A stretch of DNA of 10,602 nt from DASRTE01 sp035253685 (lineage in GTDB: Bacteria; Actinomycetota; Actinomycetes; Jiangellales; Jiangellaceae), in NCBI GenBank assembly GCA_035253685.1, contig DATFBR010000046.1:1-10602 (forward strand), in the 5' to 3' direction. The notes beneath the pieces are model-generated. The model ran no database searches and was not told the DNA's origin. It saw nothing but the letters and a program-made list of their open reading frames with translations. Shown here in pieces: positions 1-6,770 of the stretch. The number at the start of each line of letters is the position of its first letter. Within the stretch, counting starts at the first letter, position 1. The position numbers and the translations under genes were made by a program.

Positions 1-585
1 GACGAGGGCTTCTCGGTCGGGGCGCCAGAACACAAGCTCGGCGTCAGGGGCTCCCCCACGCGTGAGCTGCTCTTCGACCGGTGTCCTCTACCCGGCGACC
101 GCGTCGTCGGCGAACCGGGTCAGGGCCTCAAACTCGCGTTAAGGACGCTGGATCACACCAGGGTCACGTTCGGGGCGCAGGCGGTCGGTATCGCCGCGGG
201 CGCCCTGGACGTCGCCACCGCGTACGTCAAGGAGCGCGCGCAGTTCGGCCGGGCCGTGGCGGAGTTCCAAGGCGTGCAGTTCATGATCGCGGACATGGCC
301 ATGAAGCTCGAGGCCGCCCGTCAGCTCGTGTACCGCGCCGCCGCTGCGAGCGAACGAGAAGAGGCGGCCCTGCCGTTCCTCGGTGCCGCAGCGAAGTGCT
401 TCGCCTCCGACGTGGCGATGGAGATCACCACCGACGCGGTCCAATTGCTGGGAGGCTACGGCTACACCCGGGACTACCCGGTGGAGCGCATGATGCGGGA
501 TGCGAAGGTCACGCAGATCTACGAGGGCACCAACCAGATCCAGCGGCTGGTGATGGCCCGCCACCTCCTGCGCGGTGTCGTCTGA
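1..585 (+). CDS. fadE25: Acyl-CoA dehydrogenase, FadE25-like, C-terminal part (5' truncated by window edge)
   Basis: This is a FAD-dependent acyl-CoA dehydrogenase, which introduces the alpha-beta double bond into an acyl-CoA and passes electrons to ETF. The frame is open from base 1 to the TGA at 583-585, giving 194 residues; a full protein is about 385, so the N-terminal half lies outside. The fragment covers the end of the beta domain (HKLGVRGSPTRELLFD) and the C-terminal helical domain. It has the family signature QLLGGYGYTRDYPVERMMRD followed by IYEGTNQIQR, whose Glu is at the usual catalytic-base position of short/medium-chain dehydrogenases. From memory it closely resembles mycobacterial FadE25, including ALRTLDHTR, GVQFMIADMAMK and CFASDVAMEITTDAVQL. 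FadE25 lies beside purE in M. tuberculosis on the same strand as purE; here it is on the opposite strand. The family is certain. Substrate (short or branched chain) is inferred. Confidence 0.96.
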   Translation, partial: DEGFSVGAPEHKLGVRGSPTRELLFDRCPLPGDRVVGEPGQGLKLALRTLDHTRVTFGAQAVGIAAGALDVATAYVKERAQFGRAVAEFQGVQFMIADMAMKLEAARQLVYRAAAASEREEAALPFLGAAAKCFASDVAMEITTDAVQLLGGYGYTRDYPVERMMRDAKVTQIYEGTNQIQRLVMARHLLRGVV

Positions 586-633
586 CCGACCCCGCCTCGC
601 CGGACGCCGGGGCAGCCCGACAGGATGGCGGAC

Positions 634-1062
634 ATGACGGACTGGCAGGACCCTGAGGTCATCCAGCGCCTGCTGACCACCCCCGCGACGTGGGCCGTCG
701 TCGGACTGTCGGCGAACTCCGCGCGCACGGCCTTCCGGATCGGGGCGTACCTGCGTGACCGCCTGGGCATGACCATCGTCCCGGTCAACCTGCGCGGCGA
801 GGATGCACTCGGCGAACGTGGCTACCTCCGGCTGGCCGACGTCCCTGGCCAGATCGACGTCGTCGACTGCTTCGTCAACAGCACCCGGGTCGGTGCGGTG
901 GTCGACGACGCGATCGCACAGAAGGACCGGCTGGGCATCCAGGCCGTCTGGCTTCAGCTCGGTGTGGTCGACGAGGCGGCAGCCCAGCGGGCCCGGGAGG
1001 CCGGCCTGGACGTCGTCATGGACACCTGCCCCGCCATGGAGGCGCCCGCTCTCGGCCTGTGA
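634..1062 (+). CDS. CoA-binding domain protein (YccU/CoA_binding_2 family)
   Basis: This is a 142-residue single-domain Rossmann protein of the CoA_binding_2 family, related to the N-terminal CoA-binding domain of succinyl-CoA synthetase alpha. Its cellular role is not known. Visible family features are the nucleotide-binding start WAVVGLSANSARTAFRIGAYL, then IVPVNLRGE, VDCFVNSTRVGAVVDDAI, AVWLQLGVVDEAAAQRAREA and the C-terminal VVMDTCPAMEAP. I chose ATG 634 because AGGA at 622-625 lies 8 nt before it. The in-frame ATG at 625 has AGG directly against it, which is too close, and would add only three residues. It follows the dehydrogenase by 48 nt on the same strand and may share its transcript. 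It converges on purE with 20 nt between the stop codons. It is not part of the remembered M. tuberculosis fadE25-purE neighbourhood. Confidence 0.9.
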   Translation: MTDWQDPEVIQRLLTTPATWAVVGLSANSARTAFRIGAYLRDRLGMTIVPVNLRGEDALGERGYLRLADVPGQIDVVDCFVNSTRVGAVVDDAIAQKDRLGIQAVWLQLGVVDEAAAQRAREAGLDVVMDTCPAMEAPALGL

Positions 1063-1082
1063 CGCGGCGCGGCTTCCGCTGA

Positions 1083-1652
1083 TCAGCCGAGCCGGTCGTG
1101 CAGTGCGCGACCCTTCGCCCGAGCGGCGTCGGCCAACGACGACCTGTCCGCCTCGAGCCGTGCGTACAGGTGCGGGTCGGAGGCGGCCAGGATGCGTGCG
1201 GCGAGGATGCCGGCGTTGCGGGCACCGCCGATCGAGACCGTCGCCACCGGGATGCCCGCCGGCATCTGCACGATCGAGAGCAACGAGTCCAGCCCGTCGA
1301 GGTGGGCCAGCGGTACCGGCACACCGATCACCGGCACCGAGGTCGCCGCAGCGAGCATCCCTGGCAGGTGCGCGGCCCCGCCCGCACCCGCAACGACGAC
1401 CCGCAGCCCCCGGCGCGCGGCGGACGCGCCGTACGAGAGCATGTCGGCCGGCATCCGATGCGCAGACACAACGCCGACCTCGTAGGACACGCCGAGGCCA
1501 CCGAGCACATCGGCTGCCTCCGACATGATCGGCCAGTCCGAGTCGGACCCCATGACGATCCCGACCCGTGCGGGGCCGTCCCCGACGGTGCGGACGAGCG
1601 CGTCCACCCCCTCGTCCGGCGGCGGTACGGTGGCGTCCGACACGTCATTCAT
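1083..1652 (-). CDS. purE: N5-carboxyaminoimidazole ribonucleotide mutase (class I PurE)
   Basis: PurE converts N5-CAIR, made by PurK, to CAIR in cytosolic de novo purine synthesis. The protein has 189 residues. The phosphate-binding segment MGSDSDWPIM is at about 34-43 and SAHRMP at 63-68 (catalytic-site His65). The second conserved His is in AGGAAHLPGM (His95), followed by PVIGVPV and the long signature beginning LLSIVQMPAGIPVATVSIGG, then ARNAGILAARIL. These fit class I (mutase) PurE, and the adjacent PurK supports that class. I chose ATG 1652 because GGGGAGA on the minus strand lies 5 nt upstream. A start at 1691 is possible in frame but has no such support. Even so, the N-terminus carries about 27 residues before the usual first strand (ARVGIVMGSD). 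The start overlaps the purK stop by 8 bp, indicating translational coupling in a purK-purE unit. Confidence 0.97.
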   Translation of the reverse strand: MNDVSDATVPPPDEGVDALVRTVGDGPARVGIVMGSDSDWPIMSEAADVLGGLGVSYEVGVVSAHRMPADMLSYGASAARRGLRVVVAGAGGAAHLPGMLAAATSVPVIGVPVPLAHLDGLDSLLSIVQMPAGIPVATVSIGGARNAGILAARILAASDPHLYARLEADRSSLADAARAKGRALHDRLG

Positions 1653-2793
1653 CGATGTCTCCCCGGAGAAAGGCCGCTGCGTGCCGGGCACGGTCGCGCA
1701 GATCGTCGAGGTCGTCGCCGCACACGGTGACGTGACCCACCTTGCGACCCGGCCGCACCGACTTGCCGTACCAGTGAACCCTCAGGTCTGGATCCCGCGC
1801 GAGCACGTGCCGGTAGGCGGAGTAGGCGCCCGGCAGGTCGCCGCCCAGGATGTTGACCATGACGGTGACCGGTGCCCTGGCCGCCGGTGAGCCCAGCGGC
1901 AGGTCGAGGACGGCACGCAGGTGGTTCTCGAACTGGCTGGTCACGGCACCGTCGATGCCCCAGTGACCGGAGTTGTGCGGACGCATGGCCAACTCGTTCA
2001 CCAGCAGTCGACCGTCGACGGTCTCGAACAGCTCGACGGCAAGGACGCCCTCGACGTCGAGCTCCGCGGCGACCGTCAGCGCGATCCGCTGGGCCTCCAC
2101 GGCCAGGTCGGCGGAAAGACCGGGCGCGGGTGCCACCACCTCGACACACATCCCATCGCGCTGGACCGACTCGACGACCGGGTACGCCACGCCCTGCCCT
2201 GACGGCGACCGTGCCACCACTGCGGACAGCTCGCGCCGGAAGTCCACGAGCTCCTCGGCCAGTACCGGAGCACCCGAGCGCAGCGGCTCGGTCACGTCGT
2301 CGGCCGACCGAGCGACCCACACCCCTCTGCCGTCGTACCCACCACGGATCCGCTTCAGCACCACCGGCCAACCAACCTCGGCGGCGAAGGCCGACACGTC
2401 GCCCGCATCCGCCACGGCGCGGTGGCGTGGGCAGGGCACGCCCACGGCGTTCAGCCGGGCCCGCATGACGCCTTTGTCCTGGGCATGGAGCAACGCCGCG
2501 GACCGCGGCCGGACAACCACCCCCGCGGCCTCCATGGCGCGGATGTGTTCGGGCGGCACGTGCTCGTGGTCGAAGGTGACGACGTCGCACTCGGCGGCGA
2601 AGGCCATCAGGTCGGCGAGCGCCTTCTCGTCGGCCACGACCGGGCGGGGGATCACCTGGGCGGCCGAGCCGTCCGGCGAAGCGACCAGGACCGCCAGCCG
2701 GACCCCCAACGCGATAGCCGCCGGATGAGTCATCCGGGCCAGCTGGCCGCCACCGACCATGCCGACGACCGGCCAGCTGGCGGGACTCGTCAC
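1645..2793 (-). CDS. purK: N5-carboxyaminoimidazole ribonucleotide synthase (PurK)
   Basis: PurK is the ATP-grasp enzyme that carboxylates AIR with bicarbonate to N5-CAIR, the substrate of the adjacent PurE. From GTG 2793 it has 382 residues, normal for the family. Visible motifs are GGGQLARM at 14-21, VTFDHEHVP at 72-80, the ATP-grasp lysine and glycine loop KRIRGGYDGRG at 147-157, GVLAVELFE at 249-257 (metal-binding Glu), and NELAMRPHNSGHW at 266-278. The start is a choice. An open frame extends upstream to 2877, but GTG 2793 sits 8 nt after a TAGCCT -10 box and the family-typical N-terminus (WPVVGMVGGGQLARM) begins six residues later. This makes a leaderless mRNA likely. ATG 2820 in the same frame is the alternative and would add nine residues. 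The gene is first in a two-gene purK-purE unit and is divergent from the GtrA gene. Confidence 0.96.
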   Translation of the reverse strand: MTSPASWPVVGMVGGGQLARMTHPAAIALGVRLAVLVASPDGSAAQVIPRPVVADEKALADLMAFAAECDVVTFDHEHVPPEHIRAMEAAGVVVRPRSAALLHAQDKGVMRARLNAVGVPCPRHRAVADAGDVSAFAAEVGWPVVLKRIRGGYDGRGVWVARSADDVTEPLRSGAPVLAEELVDFRRELSAVVARSPSGQGVAYPVVESVQRDGMCVEVVAPAPGLSADLAVEAQRIALTVAAELDVEGVLAVELFETVDGRLLVNELAMRPHNSGHWGIDGAVTSQFENHLRAVLDLPLGSPAARAPVTVMVNILGGDLPGAYSAYRHVLARDPDLRVHWYGKSVRPGRKVGHVTVCGDDLDDLRDRARHAAAFLRGDIDE

Positions 2794-2801
2794 GGAGGCA
2801 C

Positions 2802-2807
2802 AGGCTA
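2802..2807 (-). promoter_or_regulatory. -10 box of purK (leaderless start)
   Basis: TAGCCT on the minus strand is followed by 8 nt and then the purK GTG. This is the actinobacterial TAnnnT pattern, placing the transcription start at or a base or two before the start codon. No convincing -35 element is visible. Confidence 0.55.
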
Positions 2808-2837
2808 GCGACGCAGGCATCGGGCCCCGCCGTGCTC

Positions 2838-2843
2838 TACCCT
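2838..2843 (+). promoter_or_regulatory. -10 box of the GtrA-family gene (leaderless start)
   Basis: TACCCT is followed by 6 nt and then GTG 2850, which is in frame with the GtrA-family protein. It lies 30 bp from the opposing purK -10 box, so the two -35 regions would interleave. No good -35 hexamer is seen. Confidence 0.5.
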
Positions 2844-2849
2844 TGCCGG

Positions 2850-3377
2850 GTGCTCGACACCGCCATTCGCCCGCCAAAGCGTGCGCCGGCTCCCATCCAC
2901 ATGGTCTTCCGCATCTGGTACCAGCTGCACCAGCTCATCCGCGAGAGCCTGAAGTTCGCGACCGTGGGCAGCGTCGGTTTCATCGTCGACATCGCCGTCT
3001 TCAACGCCCTGCTGTACTCGGGCGGCGAGGGCCCGTTGCAGCACAAGCCACTCACCGCCAAGACGATCTCGGTGTTGGTCGCGACGGTGGTCACCTACAC
3101 CGGCAACCGGGTGTGGACGTTCCGGCATCGGGCCCGCCGGGGCGTCGCCCGCGAGTACGCGCTGTTCTTCGTCCTCAACGGGATCGGCCTCGGCATCGCG
3201 TTGACCTGCCTGGGCATCTCGCGCTACGTGCTCGGCCTGTCCGGGCCGCTGGCCGACAACATCGCCGCGAACGTGATCGGGCTCTCGCTGGGCACCCTGT
3301 TCCGCTTCTGGTCGTACCGGCGCTGGGTCTTTCCCGCACCGAGCGGGCGCCCTGTCCAACAGACCGCATCGCTGTGA
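2850..3377 (+). CDS. GtrA-family membrane protein (putative polyprenyl-linked sugar flippase component)
   Basis: GtrA-family proteins are small four-helix membrane proteins thought to help move polyprenyl-phosphate-linked sugars across the cytoplasmic membrane. From GTG 2850 there are 175 residues. Hydrophobic segments lie at about 36-56 (starting FATVGSVGFIVDIAVF), 70-88, 103-128 and 135-155. Two family marks are clear: GNRVWTFRHR after the second segment and FRFWSYRRWVF after the fourth. A basic N-terminal stretch (IRPPKRAP) precedes the first helix. I chose GTG 2850 because a TACCCT box ends 6 nt before it; an in-frame GTG at 2832 would lie upstream of that box. In M. tuberculosis a membrane protein of this type (Rv3277) also sits beside purK, divergently. 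Here its stop is 4 bp from the stop of a convergent membrane glycosyltransferase gene, a plausible functional partner. Confidence 0.9.
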   Translation: MLDTAIRPPKRAPAPIHMVFRIWYQLHQLIRESLKFATVGSVGFIVDIAVFNALLYSGGEGPLQHKPLTAKTISVLVATVVTYTGNRVWTFRHRARRGVAREYALFFVLNGIGLGIALTCLGISRYVLGLSGPLADNIAANVIGLSLGTLFRFWSYRRWVFPAPSGRPVQQTASL

Positions 3378-3381
3378 GATT

Positions 3382-4845
3382 TCAGTCCCGCAGCGCGTAG
3401 ACCGGGAAGCGGCCCACCGTCGCCTCCCGGAGGTACCGTCGTTTCAACAGCAGGGAGAGCTCTCCAGCCGGGTCGAGCAGGTCCGGTGGCTGGACCAGCG
3501 CCACCGCTGCCGGCGGGTCGGGGCCGGCGACCTCGTCCACGATCGCTGCTGCCGCACCGTCGATGTAGCGCACCGGACGGAACCACAAGTACGGCGTGGC
3601 GGGCTCCCGGTCGGCGTAGGCGTAGACGGAGGCGGCCGCCCAGACGACCAGCACTCGCTCGTCCGGGTCGGTCAACGCCGCCAGCTCGCGGCCGATGCCT
3701 TCGGCCGACGCGAGCCGCTGGTCGCCTGTCGTCTCGGTCACGAGCTCGGCGGGGGTGGAACTCTGCAGGAATGGCACCCACGCGAGGGCGAGAACGGAGA
3801 CGCCGGCGACGACCGCCGGCAGCACCCGGTGCGGCAGCCTCGCCCAGGCGACCCCGGCCGCGACGGCACCGAACGGCAGGAGCTGCAGCCAGTAATGGGC
3901 ATGGAAGAGCCCGCCCCCGACGACGCCGACCAACCCGCCGGCCAGCCAGGCCGCGTACACCAGGTGCCGGCGGCGGAGCCGGGAAACACAGACCAGGCCC
4001 ACTGCAAGCAACGGTGCGGCGTCGAGTGCCAGCGCGGGCAGCGACTGCCACAACAGGTCCAGACGGCCGGCCAGGCTTTCGGCCGCCGGGTCGCCGTGGA
4101 ACCGGTAGCCCACCACGGCGAACCACCACCGGTCGAAGCCCAGGGTGACGCCGTGTGTCGCTGCCACGAGCCACGGCGCGACCGCCCATCCCAGTGCCGG
4201 CAGCCGGGCGCGAGCGTGCGGCGCCACCAGGACGACAGCGACCAGCAGGCCTTCGAGGGCGGACTGCTTGACCAGCGGTGCGGCACTCACCAGCAGCATC
4301 CCGGCGGCGAGCAGGCCGGGCGAGGCACCGCCGGCCCGCCGCCAGGCCAGCAGGCTGGCGATGCCGAGGGTGGCGAAGGCACCGGCGAGCAGCTCACCGT
4401 TCGCCGCCCAGCCCTCGAGGCGCGGTGCGGACGACACGAGCAGGTAGAGGCCCACCGCGGCCGGCACGGCGTCGCGACCGCCGAGGCTACGAGCCGCCCA
4501 GCCGACTCCGACCGCCGTCACCATGGTGGCAATCAGTGCGAGGACGCGGATCCCGGCCGGTCCGCCTTCCCAGGCGAGGCGGTACAGCAGTACGAGGGCC
4601 TGCGGCCGGTCGACCCAGGCATCGCCGTAGAGAGAGGCGCCGTCGGCCCAGCGTCCGGCAACGACGGCATAGCCGCCTTCGTCGGCCGTCAACGGAACGT
4701 CGGCGAATCGCAGCCGCAGGGCTGCGGCTGCGGCAGCGGCCAGGGCGAGCAAGAGGAACGGCCACGATCGTCGGCTCGCCGGCCGCGGCCCGACCGCGAC
4801 ATCGGCCGGACGGGGCTGCGCCCGGACGGCGGGCTCGACCTCCAC
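3382..4845 (-). CDS. Membrane glycosyltransferase, GT39/ArnT-like (GT-C fold)
   Basis: This is a predicted 487-residue polytopic membrane protein resembling the GT39 (PMT/ArnT-like) group, which transfers sugars from polyprenyl phosphate carriers on the outer face of the membrane. After a short proline/arginine-rich N-terminus, the first helix is at about 28-44. It is followed by an external loop with ADEGGYAVVAGRWADG (acidic pair at 55-56, in the position of the GT-C catalytic acid) and GDAWVDRPQALVLLYRLA. Many more hydrophobic segments run to about residue 370. A soluble C-terminal domain of about 110 residues ends in VGRFPVYALRD. Start choice: the open frame runs to 5058, but that part overlaps hmgL and looks non-coding. 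GTG 4845, 14 nt after the hmgL stop, is the only good start codon near the first helix. It has no clear Shine-Dalgarno, so coupling to hmgL is likely. The exact sugar and acceptor cannot be told. Confidence 0.8.
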   Translation of the reverse strand: MEVEPAVRAQPRPADVAVGPRPASRRSWPFLLLALAAAAAAALRLRFADVPLTADEGGYAVVAGRWADGASLYGDAWVDRPQALVLLYRLAWEGGPAGIRVLALIATMVTAVGVGWAARSLGGRDAVPAAVGLYLLVSSAPRLEGWAANGELLAGAFATLGIASLLAWRRAGGASPGLLAAGMLLVSAAPLVKQSALEGLLVAVVLVAPHARARLPALGWAVAPWLVAATHGVTLGFDRWWFAVVGYRFHGDPAAESLAGRLDLLWQSLPALALDAAPLLAVGLVCVSRLRRRHLVYAAWLAGGLVGVVGGGLFHAHYWLQLLPFGAVAAGVAWARLPHRVLPAVVAGVSVLALAWVPFLQSSTPAELVTETTGDQRLASAEGIGRELAALTDPDERVLVVWAAASVYAYADREPATPYLWFRPVRYIDGAAAAIVDEVAGPDPPAAVALVQPPDLLDPAGELSLLLKRRYLREATVGRFPVYALRD

Positions 4846-4859
4846 GGCAGGGACGCTGC

Positions 4860-5774
4860 TCAGGCGGCGGTGGTACGGGTGCGCGGACCGGCGCGCAGCA
4901 CCTGCGACGGCAACTCGTGACCGACGAGTTGCTCGGCCTGCGCGGCAACGTCGATCAGGGCCTCCAGGTCGACTCCCGTGGCGACCCCCATGTCCTCGAG
5001 CATGTGGACGAGCTCCTCGGTGGCGATGTTGCCTGACGCCCCCGGGGCATATGGGCATCCCCCGAGTCCGCCCACCGACGCGTCGAAGTCGTCGGCGCCG
5101 AGCTGCAGAGCCGCGAGCACGTTCGCCAGGCCGGTCCCTCTGGTGTTGTGGAAGTGCAGCCCGAGTGCGAGGTCCGGGTGGGCCGAACGGGCCTCCCCGA
5201 CCAGCCGCGTGACTCGGGTCGGAGTGGCCATTCCCGTCGTGTCGCCGAACGCCGCCGAGTCGACACCGGCGGCGACGGCCCGGGCGAGCACGTCGAGCAC
5301 TTGCGACACCGGCACGTCGCCTTCGTACGGAGATCCCCAGGACGTCGCGATGATGACCTGGATCGTGCCTCCGCGCGTATGGACCAGGTCGACCACTGCC
5401 GGGAGCTCAGCCAGCGACTCGTCGGTGGACCGGTTGATGTTGCGCCGGTTGTGAGTGTCCGACGCCGAGATCACGACCTCGATCTCGCGGAAGCCGGCGT
5501 CCAGCGCGTGCTGCGCGCCGCGCAGGTTGGGGACGAGCGCGGAGTAGCGAACCGCCGGGTTGCGCCGGATCCGTGCCCACACCTCGTCGACGTCGGCCAT
5601 CTGCGGGATCGCGCGCGGGTGGACGAACGCGACGGTCTCGATCCGGGTCAGGCCCGTGCCGGACAGCGCGTCGATGAGCGCGACCTTGCCATCGGTCGGC
5701 ACCGGATCCTCGTTCTGCAGTCCGTCTCGCGGGCCGACCTCGCGCAGGCTGATCCGCTCCGGTAGATCGCTCAT
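4860..5774 (-). CDS. hmgL: Hydroxymethylglutaryl-CoA lyase
   Basis: This TIM-barrel lyase of the HMGL-like family cleaves 3-hydroxy-3-methylglutaryl-CoA to acetyl-CoA and acetoacetate, the last step of leucine breakdown. It has 304 residues. LREVGPRDGLQNE near the N-terminus carries the catalytic Arg16 and metal-binding Asp17. GLHFHNTRG supplies the metal-binding His207 and His209. The lyase signature SVGGLGGCPYAPGASGN holds the active-site-loop Cys240 and Asn249; the usual Ala in SVAGLGG is Gly here. The start at ATG 5774 gives the typical MSDLPERISLREVG beginning and follows a GGAGGAGGAG stretch at 5787-5796, with a rather long 12-nt gap. An in-frame GTG at 5813, 1 nt after the hydratase stop, is the alternative. 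It lies between an AUH-like hydratase and a glycosyltransferase gene on the same strand. The family is secure; a related 3-hydroxyacyl-CoA substrate cannot be excluded. Confidence 0.94.
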   Translation of the reverse strand: MSDLPERISLREVGPRDGLQNEDPVPTDGKVALIDALSGTGLTRIETVAFVHPRAIPQMADVDEVWARIRRNPAVRYSALVPNLRGAQHALDAGFREIEVVISASDTHNRRNINRSTDESLAELPAVVDLVHTRGGTIQVIIATSWGSPYEGDVPVSQVLDVLARAVAAGVDSAAFGDTTGMATPTRVTRLVGEARSAHPDLALGLHFHNTRGTGLANVLAALQLGADDFDASVGGLGGCPYAPGASGNIATEELVHMLEDMGVATGVDLEALIDVAAQAEQLVGHELPSQVLRAGPRTRTTAA

Positions 5775-5814
5775 CTGGTGACCACGCTCCTCCTCCGTCG
5801 CGCCCGGCGTCACA

Positions 5815-6612
5815 TCACTGTTTCGGCCAGTCCGGACGTCGCCTCTCGTTGAACGCTGCGACCCCCTCTCTCCTATCCCCGCTGAACGCGGTCGCCCGCC
5901 AGCAGGCGTCCTCGATCTCGAGACCAGCCGCCAGCGGAAGGTCGAGTCCGAGCCGCATGGCGCGCTTCGCGTTGCGGGTGCCCACCGGCGAGTTGCTGCT
6001 CACAACCGCCGCGAGCTCGAGCGCCGCGTCCCGATCCGTCCCGGCAGGGACCAGCCGGTCGGCGAGGCCGAGCCGGAACGCCTCGGCCGCGTCGACGCGC
6101 CGGGCGGTGAAGATCAGGTCGGCGGCGCGGCCCCAGCCGGTCCGACGGGCCAGCAGCTGGGTACCGCCACCGCCCGGGATCACACCCACCGACACCTCCG
6201 GCAGGCCGAACACCGCGGTCTCGTCGGCGACGATCAGGTCACAGGCCAGGGCAAGCTCGCATCCGCCGCCGAGTGCATAGCCGTGAACGGCCGCGATGGT
6301 CGGGACCGGCAGGTCGAGGACGCCGCCGTAGGCACGGCGGGCGGTCGGCCGCTGGCGTTGCATCTCGTCGTCGGAGACGGTGTTGCGCTCCTTGAGGTCG
6401 GCGCCGACGCAGAAGGCCTTCTCCGCCGACGACGACAGCACCACGACGCGAACGCCGCGGTCCGCGGCCAGCTCCGAGGCCGCCGACGCGATGGCCGCTG
6501 CCTGTGCGGCAGAGACGGCGTTGAGTGCCGCCGGGCGGTCCAGCACGAGTTCGGCGACGTGGCCCGCCTCGTCGACGCGGCGCACGATCACACCGGTCCC
6601 GGGGCTGCCCAC
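5815..6612 (-). CDS. Enoyl-CoA hydratase/isomerase family, AUH-like (possible 3-methylglutaconyl-CoA hydratase)
   Basis: This is a crotonase-fold protein of 265 residues, the usual family length. Oxyanion-hole segments are AFCVGADLKER at 66-76 and GYALGGGCELALACDL at 111-126. The two catalytic glutamates of true hydratases are both present: Glu119 in GGGCELA and Glu139 in GLPEVSVGVIPGGGGTQLL. Several stretches resemble human AUH as I recall it: GADLKER, LPVPTIAAVHG, ELALACDL, IPGGGGTQ, DLIFTARRVDAAEA and the C-terminal EGVAAFNERRRP. AUH hydrates 3-methylglutaconyl-CoA to HMG-CoA, the substrate of the lyase encoded 40 nt downstream, so that role is a reasonable inference. The start is GTG 6612, 6 nt after a TAGGGT -10 box, suggesting a leaderless transcript for the hydratase-lyase-glycosyltransferase run. 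Family certain, exact substrate moderate. Confidence 0.93.
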   Translation of the reverse strand: MGSPGTGVIVRRVDEAGHVAELVLDRPAALNAVSAAQAAAIASAASELAADRGVRVVVLSSSAEKAFCVGADLKERNTVSDDEMQRQRPTARRAYGGVLDLPVPTIAAVHGYALGGGCELALACDLIVADETAVFGLPEVSVGVIPGGGGTQLLARRTGWGRAADLIFTARRVDAAEAFRLGLADRLVPAGTDRDAALELAAVVSSNSPVGTRNAKRAMRLGLDLPLAAGLEIEDACWRATAFSGDRREGVAAFNERRRPDWPKQ

Positions 6613-6618
6613 GCCCCG

Positions 6619-6624
6619 ACCCTA
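6619..6624 (-). promoter_or_regulatory. -10 box of the enoyl-CoA hydratase gene (leaderless start)
   Basis: TAGGGT on the minus strand, a 6-nt spacer CGGGGC, then the hydratase GTG. It matches the TAnnnT leaderless pattern seen before five other genes here. No clear -35 element is seen. Confidence 0.55.
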
Positions 6625-6680
6625 GCCCCGCACTGGCGGTCGGCCGGCGGAGGCAGGACGGCGGCTGACGGCGTACGGCA

Positions 6681-6770
6681 TCACTCGCCGACGTCCTCGC
6701 GCGGGTAGCGCTTGGGGGCTCCGGGCAGCAACCGCTCGACGTCGTCCGGTGCCGGGCGTGGGTCGGTCAC
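6681..6770 (-). CDS. Possible 29-residue micro-ORF coupled to the PH-domain gene
   Basis: A GTG-started open frame of 29 codons overlaps the PH-domain gene's stop by 4 bp (GTGA). The product begins MTDPRPAPDDVERLLPGAPK (GTG read as Met) and then runs RYPREDVGE: acidic and proline-rich, with no hydrophobic segment. I do not recognise it. Its start resembles the PH protein's own tail (VTDPGPAP), and the DNA here is an imperfect direct repeat of a stretch 83 nt upstream. It could be a real coupled small protein, a duplicated piece of the tail now out of frame, or an extension reached by a -1 shift at the end of the PH gene. The only support for coding is the clean 4-bp overlap. Confidence 0.3.
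   Translation of the reverse strand: MTDPRPAPDDVERLLPGAPKRYPREDVGE

Noticed and set aside
586..633. 48-nt gap before the YccU-type gene as a separate promoter
   Set aside because: No TAnnnT box at a suitable distance is seen; a Shine-Dalgarno is present, so read-through from the dehydrogenase gene is the simpler view.
1063..1082. 20-nt gap between convergent YccU-type and purE genes as a bidirectional terminator
   Set aside because: No stable stem-loop is visible in it; termination, if any, must use sequence inside the genes.
1649..2590. Minus-strand open frame of 313 codons inside purK
   Set aside because: It is an alternative frame of purK with an arginine-rich, motif-free product; purK motifs are in the other frame.
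3829..4920. Plus-strand open frame of 363 codons opposite the membrane glycosyltransferase
   Set aside because: It is antisense to a gene with clear membrane segments, its peptide is Gln/Arg/Gly-rich low complexity, and there is no start signal. Treated as a shadow.
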